64,000 bases of DNA, taken from assembly GCA_026261815.1 (NCBI GenBank), contig JAMPIT010000437.1:7452501-7516500 (forward strand). The letters are read 5' to 3'. Origin of the DNA: Monarcha castaneiventris obscurior. Taxonomy: Eukaryota; Chordata; Aves; Passeriformes; Monarchidae. Position numbers and translations under genes: made by a program. The notes below the pieces were generated by a model, which was given only the letters and a program-made list of their open reading frames with translations, was not told where the DNA came from and made no database searches. This document shows positions 52,678 to 64,000 of this stretch, piece after piece; the stretch's first letter is position 1; each line of letters opens with the position of its first letter.

Positions 52678-55600
52678 AAGCGTGTACAAATGAGTATTAT
52701 AATCTCAGCAGTTCTTGAAATTTAGGGGTTTGATTTCAAGGTTCGTTTTTGCCTTGAGCAGTCACCATTAAAATTTATTTCTTATATTTTCAGTAGATCA
52801 TAAATATTTTTGTCTTTTTTAACAGTTTTAGATTAATTATGCACTGATAGAAGAGAGATATTGAGTCTACTAAAACACTGTATGAGGCACAATTTCTTGT
52901 CCAGGTCTACCTATGTAAGGCTGTAATACGCTTGAGAGGGTTTGTCTTAAGGAAACAAAAAAACCCCAGGAAAAAAAACAGTAGAAAAGCTGACTTCTGA
53001 ACATTGCACCTTGATTTGTATAATTTTGATTTTTAAGTCATTCGTGAACATTGAATATCATCAATGTGCAGTCATGGAGCAGTTTTCTTATGCTAATGAG
53101 TACCTGCCAGGGACTAGATTGAGGCATCTGAATTAATTTTATTTTCAGCTGATGTAGAGGTTAGATGATATTTAAGATGATTAATGGTGGAGGATACCAA
53201 TGGTAGGAGCTACTTAGTGATGGAATCCCACTAATATTCAAATCAATAGAATTTATTCTTCTAACTCTCAGAGTTCTTTTTTTTAATTTTTAACAATTTC
53301 TGAAGTACAAAATCATGCTAGTCATGCTTTTAATGTTGTCAACATGCTATAAATAAGGGATTTCTTTGATAAATTAAAGCCAGATATAAGACTTGGACAC
53401 ATATTTATACAGTAAGTTCATACTGATGGACTGACTCTGCCAGACAGCAATGTTTGGTAGCTGACAATGAGCTCTGGGGTGAGTGGTTAATAGGCTGTAA
53501 TGCTGCACTAAGTTCATGTAAGGAATAAAACTCCTCCTCTCAGCTCAATTGTAACAGGCTTTGAGAGTTTGGCAAAGGAATTTGTGGGCCAGAGTAATGC
53601 AAACTGTTTAAAGTAGATGCTAAAACATTTTGGAAGTGAAATTTGGACTTTTACTTTCAACTAAAATTAGAGGCCTTTGTCTATCACCTGTGTCAGACTC
53701 GGTAGCAAGTGTCCCTGCAGATATTTGGGACCTTGGTTGTGGGAAAAACTCACTTGTTAACTCCACCTGATCCCACCACATGCTTTAATTGGAGGAAAAG
53801 ACTGTCCTTTATAATAGTTGTTGAATCCAACCAGCTGCTGGTTAGTAACGAGTTATAGTTTTAGAAAAAGATGAAATGACTGGTCATGTTGGAGCTTCAG
53901 GATGCTGTAGTGTGACTTGGTGTTACAACTTGTGAAACCTCCTGAGTAGTTTATTTCTATATTTTTTCTCTTAATGGAATATTAAATATTTCTCTTGGCA
54001 CTTTTTCTTCAATTAGTAAAAATTTTCAGAATCTTGATCTAACAAGTGAATTTGTTTGGAAACTTCTTTTGCTGGAGCAAACCCATTGCCCTTGTTTAGG
54101 AGCTGTCCAGGGTGAGAGGAGCAAGTGCCATGTTCTCCTGCAACACCTGTGACTTTTGTGGGGGGTTAATAAAATGAACAAATGATCTTTTGTTCATCAA
54201 GCATTGCCTTTGAAGATAATGTGCCTCTACTCATAACATATTGAATATGGCAACAGGTATATCCTGCCTGTTGTGGCAGTTGCTTATGTACCTTTTCTTC
54301 CTCCTCTGGTAGGCAAAAGTAATTCTGGCACTGCTACTCGTACACTGTAAATGTGCTTCTTATGGTGTGCACATGCAGCCGAGAGGGAGCTCATGTTACG
54401 TGATTTCTTATTCATTACCTGCAGAGTATTTCTTTATAGGCTTAAATGTTTGTGTCTAGGGTCTAATGACAGAGCACATCAGCTTTCTCTGCTTTTTCTA
54501 CTTCTCAACAGAACTTGGGAAAAGAAGAAAAGAACTTCACTTGAAGTTGTACTTTCCTTCTCCATGTTTCAGTAAAATGCCTTTTAGTGTGTAGGATATT
54601 TTTTTCCAGCTTCATCTTTTCCTTATAGCATGTGCGTGTTCTTCCTTACCCGTGCCTCTTATCTACTGTCTTTCTATTTACAGGAACTTGTAAACTATGA
54701 ACAAGAACTTAGAAGCTCTGGGTAGTGAATTGGAGCAATGCTCCATGTGGTAGTGCTCTGATTGAGCAGCTATTCCTATTTACCTCACTGTTAACCCAGA
54801 AATCCAGAGAACAATCTGAAAATTAAAGCATTTGCAGTAGAATTTTGCAAACTGGGACCAAAGTTTTCCCCTTGTGCAGGGAGTCACTGTGAGACAGTAC
54901 ACCACTGCGATCTCAAAATAGTGATTTCTTTGGGATAGAAGTTAAATTGTAGGGCTGTATCCCTGGAAGCATTTTCTTCCAATAAATACTTTAAATTAAT
55001 ATTAAATAAGCAGCAAAACATGATCATCTAGTGTAATGCTGAGGCAATGATATCAAGAATAACCTTTGGCTATATCAGCAGGCAAACAGTGCTGGCATGA
55101 AGGAATTATTAATGCATTTATTTCATGGTCTTAGCAAGAATTTTATCAAAATGCTTTATACAGTTGTTTGTGGAGCTTTTGGATGAGTTTTGTGGGTTTT
55201 TTGTTTTTTCAAACTTGGCTCACAAGATGATATTTTCTAAAGTTTCATCTTTTAATTTATCCTTCTCCTACCTCCAAAAATCAATTTGTAACTTAGGATG
55301 TAATAAGCTACATGGGAAGAAGGTTGCTGGCAAACAAGAGTTACTGTTGGTAAAGGATGATGACACAGGCTGTTGTTCCAACTGAGCTGATATTCAGTCT
55401 ATAATCAAAATATGCTTTCAATAGGGACTTTTATACCCATAACTTCAAACCTTTCCTCAAAATAGCATTTGTAAGAACATGTTCCTTGTCATTCTGGATC
55501 TGTAAGAAGTTCCTAGTTCTGGAACTGCAGATTGAAAACTTTACTTTTTTTCATCAAAGAACTTTAACTACCCGAGTTGCAAAACTCCTCTGAGTAGCTG

Positions 55601-56940
55601 GGCAGTAAAACAGTCACAATAGACAGTATTCACCTCCCTAGAAGGTTTGCTCTTCCACAGAGGAAGAACATGCCTGAGCTCTTGCTAGGTAGATAAGCTT
55701 ATACAAAAGCTTGCAGCAGTAGCACTTGTGTGATTTGTTTGTTCAGTAATTTGTAGAATTATGAATACCTGGGGAGAAATATAATTTCAGTGTAGGATGA
55801 GTTTTCACAGATTCTGAATTTTGTCCTAACAAGAGATCAGAAGTGGTTGTCCCTACTGCCTGCTCTCTGTGTGCTTGCTATACTCAATAACTGATTTTTG
55901 CTAGTGAACTAAGACATGAAAATTACCTTGATCTTGTTTTAGTGAAGAAGGATGACAGATTCAATCAGTCAATCACTACTAGATCTCTTGAAATCAGAAA
56001 CGCTTCCTTTTGCACAAGAGTAAGAACAGGAAAAAATATTGTCCATTTCACTCAAGTAACATTTGCCTCTTTACATCCTTGCCATCAGCATGAAATTTTC
56101 TGTCAAAATTTCTAGCTTGTTGATTCAATAAAATGCAAATGTATATCCTGTGGAGTACGAGAAAAGTTTCTTCTAGTGCAGAGGAGTAAGGACAGGACAG
56201 CAATGAGTGTCAAATGTGTCTGTGCTGTTTGGTATACCTGTATGTAGGGTATTTGCAGTTTGGGAAAAGTACTGATAGTAACATTATTATATTTTTTTAA
56301 AAATTTTTCAAAAGAATCCAAAATACTTTTTAATGGAAATATTTCTGCAGCTGTCAGCCTAATGTACTATAGGGGCCATGGACAAAGGTTATCCAGAAAA
56401 AAAACCTGAAGAGTTCCTCAATTTCCTTCTCTCATATCTGTTGATTCATACTCATGAGTGAAATGATGTATTTCTTGAATATTCCCAACATCTCTGTCAT
56501 GTCAGATTTGTTTCTGGACCACACAGATTAGATGAAGTCTAATTGTCATTAGATTTTAAGGGTCACATTTTGAGATACAAATTATTATTCACATAGGAGT
56601 TGAATCTTTGTTTATAAAGAAAACAACGTGGTAAGATCTTGCTTCCAAGCTGGAGGCAGCATCTGCTGCACAACTGTTTTATGCTCCCACCAATGTTTCT
56701 GTCATTACAGTCCCGGGATGGACAAGCCAGACCAGACTGAATGAACCCCAGTCTGGGGCCTTTACACCCTTCCCCTTCCTTTTATTATTTTAATAATAAT
56801 CTTTGAAAATCACATCTAGGAGTTTCTACTGGAGGTTTAACTGGAAATGCAAATGACAAATGATGTACAGGGCAGCTCATCCCCTGGTGGGGGGTGGAGT
56901 AAGGGAAAAAATAGATCATGAGTGGAGACTAGGGGATGCC

Positions 56941-56968
56941 AAAGAAGAAATAGTAAAGAAGAAATAGT
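56941..56968. repeat. Perfect 14-bp tandem duplication
   Basis: AAAGAAGAAATAGT occurs twice head to tail with no mismatch, implying a recent slippage duplication. Confidence 0.95.
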
Positions 56969-59900
56969 AGAAAAAAATTGGTTTTGTTAAGATAAATATT
57001 GATGCTTACCTTTATCAGTATTTTTAAATTCTAAAATGCATTTCTTGTTTTAAACTTTTGTCAAATACCCAGGTCTGGAAAATGTATTCTAGAAAAACCT
57101 TGTAGTATGAACATTTATTGCTATAAGTCATACATATAGCAAAAAACCCAAAGATAATTGAGTATACTAATGAAAGTGGCAAAACTAATGAAAAGAATAC
57201 CATTTTTCACGATCCTACGGCTCTTTATTAAAGGAAATATGTTTGCAAGCAGAACAAATTCTAAAAATCTATATATGAAGATATAATGAATTTAACTTCA
57301 GTCACATAAAAAATTTGCATGATATTTGACTTTTTGGAGTGAATAAACAGATCTCTGTTTGAACAAGAGGCCCTTGGTATTACTTGGAACCTATTTTTTA
57401 ACAAGGTCATTGTTTACAGATATAGCAGATTCACACAGTAACGCATCACTGTGCTCATTCTTTTTCAGCACCTGCAGTTCAGTGTCTGGCATCTGCCTTT
57501 CTGGGCCCTTTAGCAATTCTTAAGTAGTTCTGCCTTGCTCTAGGAAGTTCTTTGCCGTCTGTGGAATTGGCATGGGTGGGCTTGTTGGGTTTTTGAAGTC
57601 TGTACAGTTGGGCATAATTGTGCAGCCATGTACATTTGTCTGTTCTTGATTTTGAAAGCTGTGACTGAGAAAGGAATCAACAATTAAAGTCATCACTTAC
57701 CAGATCAAGTCTTTTTTTTATTTTTAGGATTGAGATTTTCCTGCTATCAGAGTAAACTGATTAGAGTCTTTAAAAATGAAAGATTTACAAATGGGTCCAT
57801 TTTAGAATATTAAAATTTGTAGGTACATGATATGTAAAATCAGAATTTATTCCTTCTACTCTTAGCAAAAAAATTCTGTGTAATTGGTATCAGTGCAAAA
57901 GAAAAATGTAATAGTTATGCATTCAGTGTAATAGCATTCTGTATTTATGCTATTGTTGAATTAATAATAGAATGGCCAATATTTATAGAGGTGAATCTGC
58001 ATCATGTGTGGTACTAGGAGGAAAAGCAGAATTGTTTTAGGTTGGTTTTAAGGTGATTGTTTTGGGGTTTTGATGTTTGGGGTTATTTTTCCCCTGCATA
58101 CATTGAAGCAGACTATGTAGTAATAACAATGAAATAATAAAAAAATGAGTAAGAATAATTTTAATTTGTTTATGTGGTTTTTATTATTTACTTATTATTC
58201 CATGGTATACTGTGGAACTTGTCAGTGCTATCATATAGAAATATGTGTTGTTTATCAGCTAGAGATGTTTATAAGGTTATTTTTAAAAGAATCTTTTTAG
58301 AGGGTTAAACTTTGAGCTAATTGTGCGTACAATGTAGTGATCTGGCTCCCCCTAGTGTAGTGAAAAATCCCCCTAAGATTTAATCAAGTATTTAATGAAT
58401 TAATAAAATGGAAAAATGTATTTTTGTGAGACATATAAAATAACAAACTTGTTCCATTGGAAAAACATCACTACAGCTTTTGGAAAGGAATAAATAATAT
58501 CGGGGGGTTTTTTTTTTGAGTAACTTTTCCCCAGTTTTTTGAGTGAAGTGAAATGTATCTTGTTTCTAAAATAAATTTTTCAGAAATTTTTTGATAGGAA
58601 ATACAGCTTCTGATTCGTTTCTTCAAACACTAGAATGTGTTACTGAGTTCTGGAAATGACTGCAAATTTACCAACTTCCTGTCCTCTGGGGAAAAGATTT
58701 GTGTCAAACAGAAATGTTTAGAGCAGCTTTTTCTAAAATGAAAGTGTTTGGTGAAATCCTCTTTCTTTTTGTAGCTGTTACACTCTATGCATCTAATGAA
58801 ATCATAAACGGAAAATTATAGCTTCATTCGAGGGAATGTGAAGCCTTACTCCAACAGATGGCATCAAAACACCGGGCTGAACTGTATGATTGCTGATTGT
58901 TAATTGCTTCTGTAAAACAATCCTTTTAAACAGAGTAATGCATTTTATCATACAGATTATAGTTCTACGCGTTTTGGTTTTTCAATATGTGTTAACATTT
59001 TCTCCTCCAGTGTAAGATTTAGTGTTTGCATAATTATCGGATTAAACAACAGTGACTCATTTTTTTTTCTTAAAGAAATGAGGACAAGAAGATAGAGAAT
59101 TATGAATCACAATTTCTGTTTATTCAGAAAAGCTAAATTACTGTACAAGTATGAGCTTTTATTATACACAAAACAGACGGAGCAAGATGCCCCGAAGTGC
59201 AAAAACAGTTACCTAGTCCAGCATTCTTCACTCGAGAAACTCCCCGTGACGTTAGTGGGAGCCTTGGCTGTGTAAGGAAGGCAGAGTGCAAAAAGATACT
59301 GTACAATATCCATTAATCATTATGAAATCAATACCCCTGATTATCCATTTGTATTGTTCTTGCACCGTGAGGGCTGAACATTTTACGCAAAGCCAAACGA
59401 ACAGAGAAATTCTCTGAGATGGCTTGGTTAGTCCATCAGTAATGATGTGAGGAATTGCATGAGAGTTTGTTTCGTGGAGTTGTTCCCTTGTTTCTAATGT
59501 AGTCAGCCCGAGAGTGTTGCAGAGATAGCAGGCTCATGTTTGAGGAGTCTGGAGGCTTGCACCTTGCTGGTGCTGTCTGCCCTTGAGCCGGGGCAGAGGT
59601 GTGTGGCTCTGCTGGAGGATTTGATCCCGTTCACCAGGTGTGATCCAGGCTGGGGTGCGCTCTTTGCTCAGACAGGACTCTTGTGACCTCTCCTGGGTGA
59701 GTGCTGCTTTTTCCCTCAGCGTAATGGAGGTAGCCAGAACGAGAGAAAATCAGGCTTGGAAAATAAATTAAGAAATAGCTGTGCATACTCGCAGGAGTTT
59801 TACTCCAGACTGTCTTTTGTTGCAATATTATGTTATTATATGTCCTACAATGCCTATTATATATAGAATGTGTAATTATATTAATATCATAACTACATTG

Positions 59901-62238
59901 TAATCAGCATGCAGCTAGATGCTAAATGGAATATCAGGCCTGCAGTAATGTGCCATTAATTGGCCTTCATGGCAACCTGTGACAAAAAGGGGCGTGTGAT
60001 GATTGTGTCCTGCAATCTGCTTTAGCTCAGTGGATCAAGAGGGGCCATGGTAGAAAGGAACACTCTCATATCAAAGTGCTACTGGTTTGTGTTTCTGTTT
60101 TGGGTGCAACAGAAGTGAAAAGGATTTTCCTCTTCTACAGTGCAGTTGTCTGGGTGTAGAAAATTTGTGATCTAATGGTTCTAGAACAGTGGACAAATGT
60201 AAATCTGTCTGTTGACCTTCGTCCTATGCTAGCACATCTTAACGATCTTTGCACAGACCAGTAAATGGACAACGGGAAATTTCTGCAGACTTTTAGTAGC
60301 TTTAGCTTGTTTGAAAGTGTTGGTGACATCAGGAACTACCTGGCTGCATTAAAGAGTAAATATAAGTTGGCCTATCCTTAGCAGTCTAAAGATAATTTGT
60401 CTGAACAGTTTAGGGACCACCTGGTATGGAATGTTGAGTGATGTAGGCGTGCCAGGGATATGGTTCAACCAACTCCTCATTCCTTCCCTAGGTTACTCCT
60501 GAAATGGCATGGGAAATTGAAGCCACTTGGAGAGTCAACAAGCTGTAAGCAATAAGTTTGTCTAGACCAATTTAAGAAGTCCTTTATCTATTCCCAGAGT
60601 ATGTTTGAGTACTCTACAAAAGCTTTTTCCATAATACTAGAAGACAATAATAAAAAAGAGAAATTCTTCAGTGCCCTCTTTCTGTAAAATGCATTTATAT
60701 TTCACCAAAAAACACTGCAACTGAGTAAACTGAGGCAAGAGTTAATGGCTTGGTTTTCAAGAGGGTTTAATTCCTACATTTTTCATTGAAATGGGATTGC
60801 TCAGTGACAGGAGAGCAAAATGTACCTATATGGCTATGAGAGTACAGCAGTCTCTAGTCTGAGTCTTGTGGTTTTATATTAGTGCCATTATTCATTTCTC
60901 TAAGAATTTTACTTACAAACCTTTCATTCTGCCATATAATGCAGCATAAAAGCTTACAAAGGATTTTCTGCTTTCCAGGTAGTGTGGAATGGGCCACAAT
61001 CAGCTTCATGCCAATGAAAGAGAGACTGGATTAGCCAGTGTAACAGTCCGTTATGGAAGCTGTTGTTTTTGGAGTTGGCTGATGCATTAATGAGAATATT
61101 TGTGTATCAAGTTAAATGTCTGAATCTCTTACAAGAAATCTGGTTTTTGAAAGGTTGGAGAGTGAGTAGATACTAAGCATTTCTGAAGTCAGGCCATATA
61201 CTGTGGTGAAAGAATAAGGATTTTGCAGTCAAAACTAAAAATGGTGGGAATAAAAACAAATCCAAATTAAGCTGCATTTTGATTTCACATTCTAAAGATG
61301 AAAAACAATTTACTTATTCAGGCGTGGAACCTGTTGTAGACTGACACTGACTGTGTTTATATGTTGCATATATATTCATTTGTAAGGCCATCTGTTGTCC
61401 CATCTATAGTACCTGCGTGTACTGACCTGGTAGAGATATAGTTAAGCTGATGTTGGCTGAATTGTCAAAATTTAAAAGAAAAAATTTTAAAAACCCAACA
61501 GCCCCACAAAAAAATTAATGACTTGTCCCTGGTGTTACTTATGCTGGTAAAAGAGATGATAGCACAAGTAAAGACTCTTTATATATTTTACACTTTTTTA
61601 AGCAAATAATTATTTCATATGTAAAATCACAAAACTGTCATATTAAACAAGGTGTTACTAAATAATTTTGGATGCTCATTCAAAGTGGAATAATCTATTA
61701 GCATTGCAGAAAGGATTCATAATTAACAAGGCTGTAGAGGTAGGCCTGCCTGCTGGGCTGTAAGGAATTGTGGAAATAGGCTGTTCCACTGATTGTCGTG
61801 AAAAGTGGTTTTCCCAAGAAATACAGTATAAAATCAGAGCTGTGGCAAGCACGTATTGAAACTAGATAATATTTATAAAAGGGGTGAGATTTATTTCTTT
61901 TACTGACTTTGATTAATTCAGAGCAGGTCTCTTCTGTACATCATGTTCCTGTGTTATGTTCCATGCATTATATACTGACAGTTTAAATCTGTCTTCAGTC
62001 TGATGAGACTTCTCTAATTTAGGATCTTCAGTAAATCTGTTTAATTTTTGCTTTTGATGAAGCTGAGATCACTGAGAAATTGGAAGAGGGCAGAATGGAG
62101 GCTGACAGTTGGTGTGTGGGGACCCAGGGAAGCTCCTTTCCTTCACTGAGGAACTCCTTGTGCACTTCATGATGTGGCCAAGATGAGTGGTCTTGGCTTA
62201 GGAAATTAAAGACTAAAATTCTTTGTATTATTATTTTT

Positions 62239-62265
62239 AATAACGATAATAATAATAACAACAAC
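62239..62265. repeat. (TAA)n/(CAA)n microsatellite
   Basis: Imperfect TAA trinucleotide units shifting to CAA units. It is ordinary. Confidence 0.85.
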
Positions 62266-62566
62266 TATATTCTACATTATTTTTATTTAGGAGGTCTCCA
62301 GTACTAGAAAGGGCTATCTTTCACTATGAAATTATTTTTAAGAAGTTACTTTTATTGGCTCTAATCTTTAGGGATTTGGGGGTTTCTTTTGTTTACTTTT
62401 TAAAAGCTGCCTTAATGAGGTTGTTTTATAGCATAATTTTCAGCTTTTCTTAAATAGCGTTAGCTAGACTATTCTTTTCCAATCTCCTGTCTGTTAATGC
62501 AGCTTTTTTTTTCTTTTACCAAATTTTAACAGGACTCCATAGCACTGTTATTAGGATGTCGCACAC

Positions 62567-62581
62567 AAAAAAAAAAAAAAA
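62567..62581. repeat. Poly-A tract
   Basis: Fifteen consecutive A after a short CACA run. No upstream retrogene body is recognised. Confidence 0.85.
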
Positions 62582-63310
62582 GCCAGGGATGTTTTGAGCG
62601 TGGGTTTTTCATTGTGTTTATTTTTAAATACATTTCATGAGGCTCCCTGGACAGAATCAAATAAATGAATCCTGCAAACATCTTCATTATGGTGCAGCCA
62701 GAAAAGAAAGGAAGCTGAATTAGGACTGTATTCTTAGCATAGTTCATAATAAGCGTTATCTTTATGACAAGCTTAAAGAACATAAATTGCTGAATCCCTA
62801 ACAAAAAGCATTTGAAACAATTGGCTAATTAGGAAGGGGGGGAGAAAGAGCAATATTTGTTTTCCTTTGCAGTCTAGATAAATAACGCTTAACATGAATA
62901 CATAACTTATTTTGAATGATCTGTTGTGTCAGTATCTGGCACGTCTTTTTCAGTGACAACAATTAAGGATACGTGTAAATGGAAATGCAGACTATCTGTC
63001 ATTGTCCATTTCCTGGTAGTGAAGCATGCAGTCTGCCTCCCAGCAAGATCATTTTGCCAGGATGTGAGTGAGCTGGTCACAAAATGCATAGTTGATTATC
63101 TCATCGAAACACACTAATCCTGGCAAAGCTACCCACTATAGAAGACCCATTGTTTGTAATAGGTCAGTTGTTACATGGCTTTCAAACCTGACTTTGGATA
63201 TACATTTTATATATTTACTTACTGAAGCAAAATGATATGTCACAATGAAATCCAAACTTGAGAGAAGAAGATATATTAATCAGGATATAACTGGAAAAGA
63301 AAGGAAAATA

Positions 63311-63328
63311 CTCTCTCTGCAGAGAGAG
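63311..63328. repeat. 18-bp perfect palindrome
   Basis: CTCTCTCTGCAGAGAGAG equals its own reverse complement, built from a CT run meeting an AG run around a TGCA centre (PstI-type CTGCAG). It may have arisen from inverted simple repeats. No function is claimed. Confidence 0.9.
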
Positions 63329-64000
63329 GAGCTGAGGCAGTCACAAACACACATTATTTGGCTCAGTACAGGAATAACTGAAATTATATGGCCCAGACTA
63401 TAGAAGAAATCTGATGGGATGATCTTAAGAATGTCTTTTAATATTTAATTGAAGACAGAGTTCAGCCCAGAATGCATTTGAAGAACACTAATAAACGTCT
63501 ATTATACCGTAATAATGAAATTAGATGATAGAGAAAATATCGCAAATTGGTATTTCTTAAATTGAAACAGCTGGGTTATAAATTTGACAGTTTCTTCAGT
63601 GCTGCTCTATTGGCAGCAAGGTAGAGGTTCCTAATGAAATGTTAAAAGCAATATGCACATAATGACTGCTATAATTTTTCTATCATAGGTTCAAAAAAAC
63701 CCGTATAAACCAAAGAGTTTCAAAATTAATTATAACTTAAAATTTTATATTTTCCATGTAGCTGTTAGTGTATAAATGTGAAGGAAAATAGTCTTTTTCA
63801 ATTATAACATGAAAAATATCAGCTCTAAGTTAGAGAATACTGGAAATAGCTATTAAATTTTGGGTTAATTGTGAAGTTGTTTTGTATTATCCCTCCAGTA
63901 CTTTCCAATTTGTAATAGTTCTTCTCCAAGGATTCTTGGAAATTGTAACAGTTTCCTAACTAAATATATTTCATGTGTTTTCATAATTTAGGTTTGTGGT

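Larger units (their letters stand above)
46200..58789. other. Non-coding stretch with several enhancer-like blocks
   Basis: No gene is recognised. Motif-dense blocks lie near 46220-46520, 50060-50290 and 51030-51440. A moderately GC-rich patch is at 46575-46700. Poly-T at 52664-52677 and a perfect 14-bp tandem at 56941-56968 are the simple repeats. The open frame at 49641-50009 (122 codons) begins with a hydrophobic segment but shows no family and overlaps two other frames, so I do not call it. Confidence 0.7.
58790..64000. other. Non-coding stretch with candidate conserved blocks
   Basis: No gene is recognised. Homeodomain-type TAATTA/ATTA-rich, otherwise complex sequence occurs at about 58850-59110, 59110-59400, 59850-60010 and 62690-63120. 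The patch 59530-59720 is moderately GC-rich. Simple sequence includes a TAA repeat at 62239-62265, poly-A at 62567-62581 and an 18-bp palindrome at 63311-63328. All open frames are shorter than 100 codons and unrecognised. Confidence 0.7.

Noticed and set aside
1..64000. CRISPR array, operon, phage, tRNA or rRNA genes
   Set aside because: There are no regularly spaced direct repeats, no dense coding, no ribosome-binding-site pattern, and no tRNA or rRNA signature; the window is clearly vertebrate non-coding DNA.

Overview
This window reads as unremarkable non-coding DNA from a bird nuclear genome, most likely intergenic sequence or part of one very long intron. Two degenerate 3' ends of CR1 (chicken repeat 1) LINEs are clear, at 11755-12177 and 16870-16991, and a short reverse-strand scrap lies at 4378-4412. 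Both clear copies carry the CR1 tail block 'gatccttgtgggtcccttc' followed by an ATTCTATGA-like terminus. The rest is AT-rich, CpG-poor and low in repeats, with vertebrate-type microsatellites and A/T tracts. I saw no bacterial, viral or organellar gene structure, no tRNA or rRNA, and no CRISPR array.

No protein-coding gene can be supported. Open frames are all short (149 codons at most), have no recognisable domain, and usually overlap frames on the other strand or in other phases, as expected by chance. I could not recognise any spliced coding exon. A small exon without long-ORF character could still be missed by eye.

Layout: 1-11.7 kb is AT-rich non-coding sequence with one CR1 scrap, simple repeats, a perfect 15-bp inverted repeat (6229-6261) and moderately GC-rich patches near 9.0, 10.7 and 11.2-11.6 kb. 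The two CR1 copies lie in 11.7-17 kb, with a CRE plus a triple GATA-containing decamer between them (14822-14920). A long composite TA/TATG microsatellite is at 17633-17749. From 17.8 to 36.6 kb there is featureless AT-rich DNA with a few stretches that look like conserved non-coding elements. The best candidate functional element is the isolated CpG cluster at 36615-37153, with a TATA-like box at 36775, which could be a promoter and first exon. From 37 to 64 kb the sequence is again non-coding, with several homeodomain, SOX or E-box motif-dense blocks (about 46.2, 50.1, 51.1, 58.9, 59.9 and 62.7 kb) that could be enhancers.

No genes can be shown to work together here. If the motif-dense blocks are real enhancers and the CpG cluster a real promoter, the window would be the regulatory landscape or a giant intron of a developmental or neuronal gene. 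That is inference from texture only. I found no evidence of a novel biological system.
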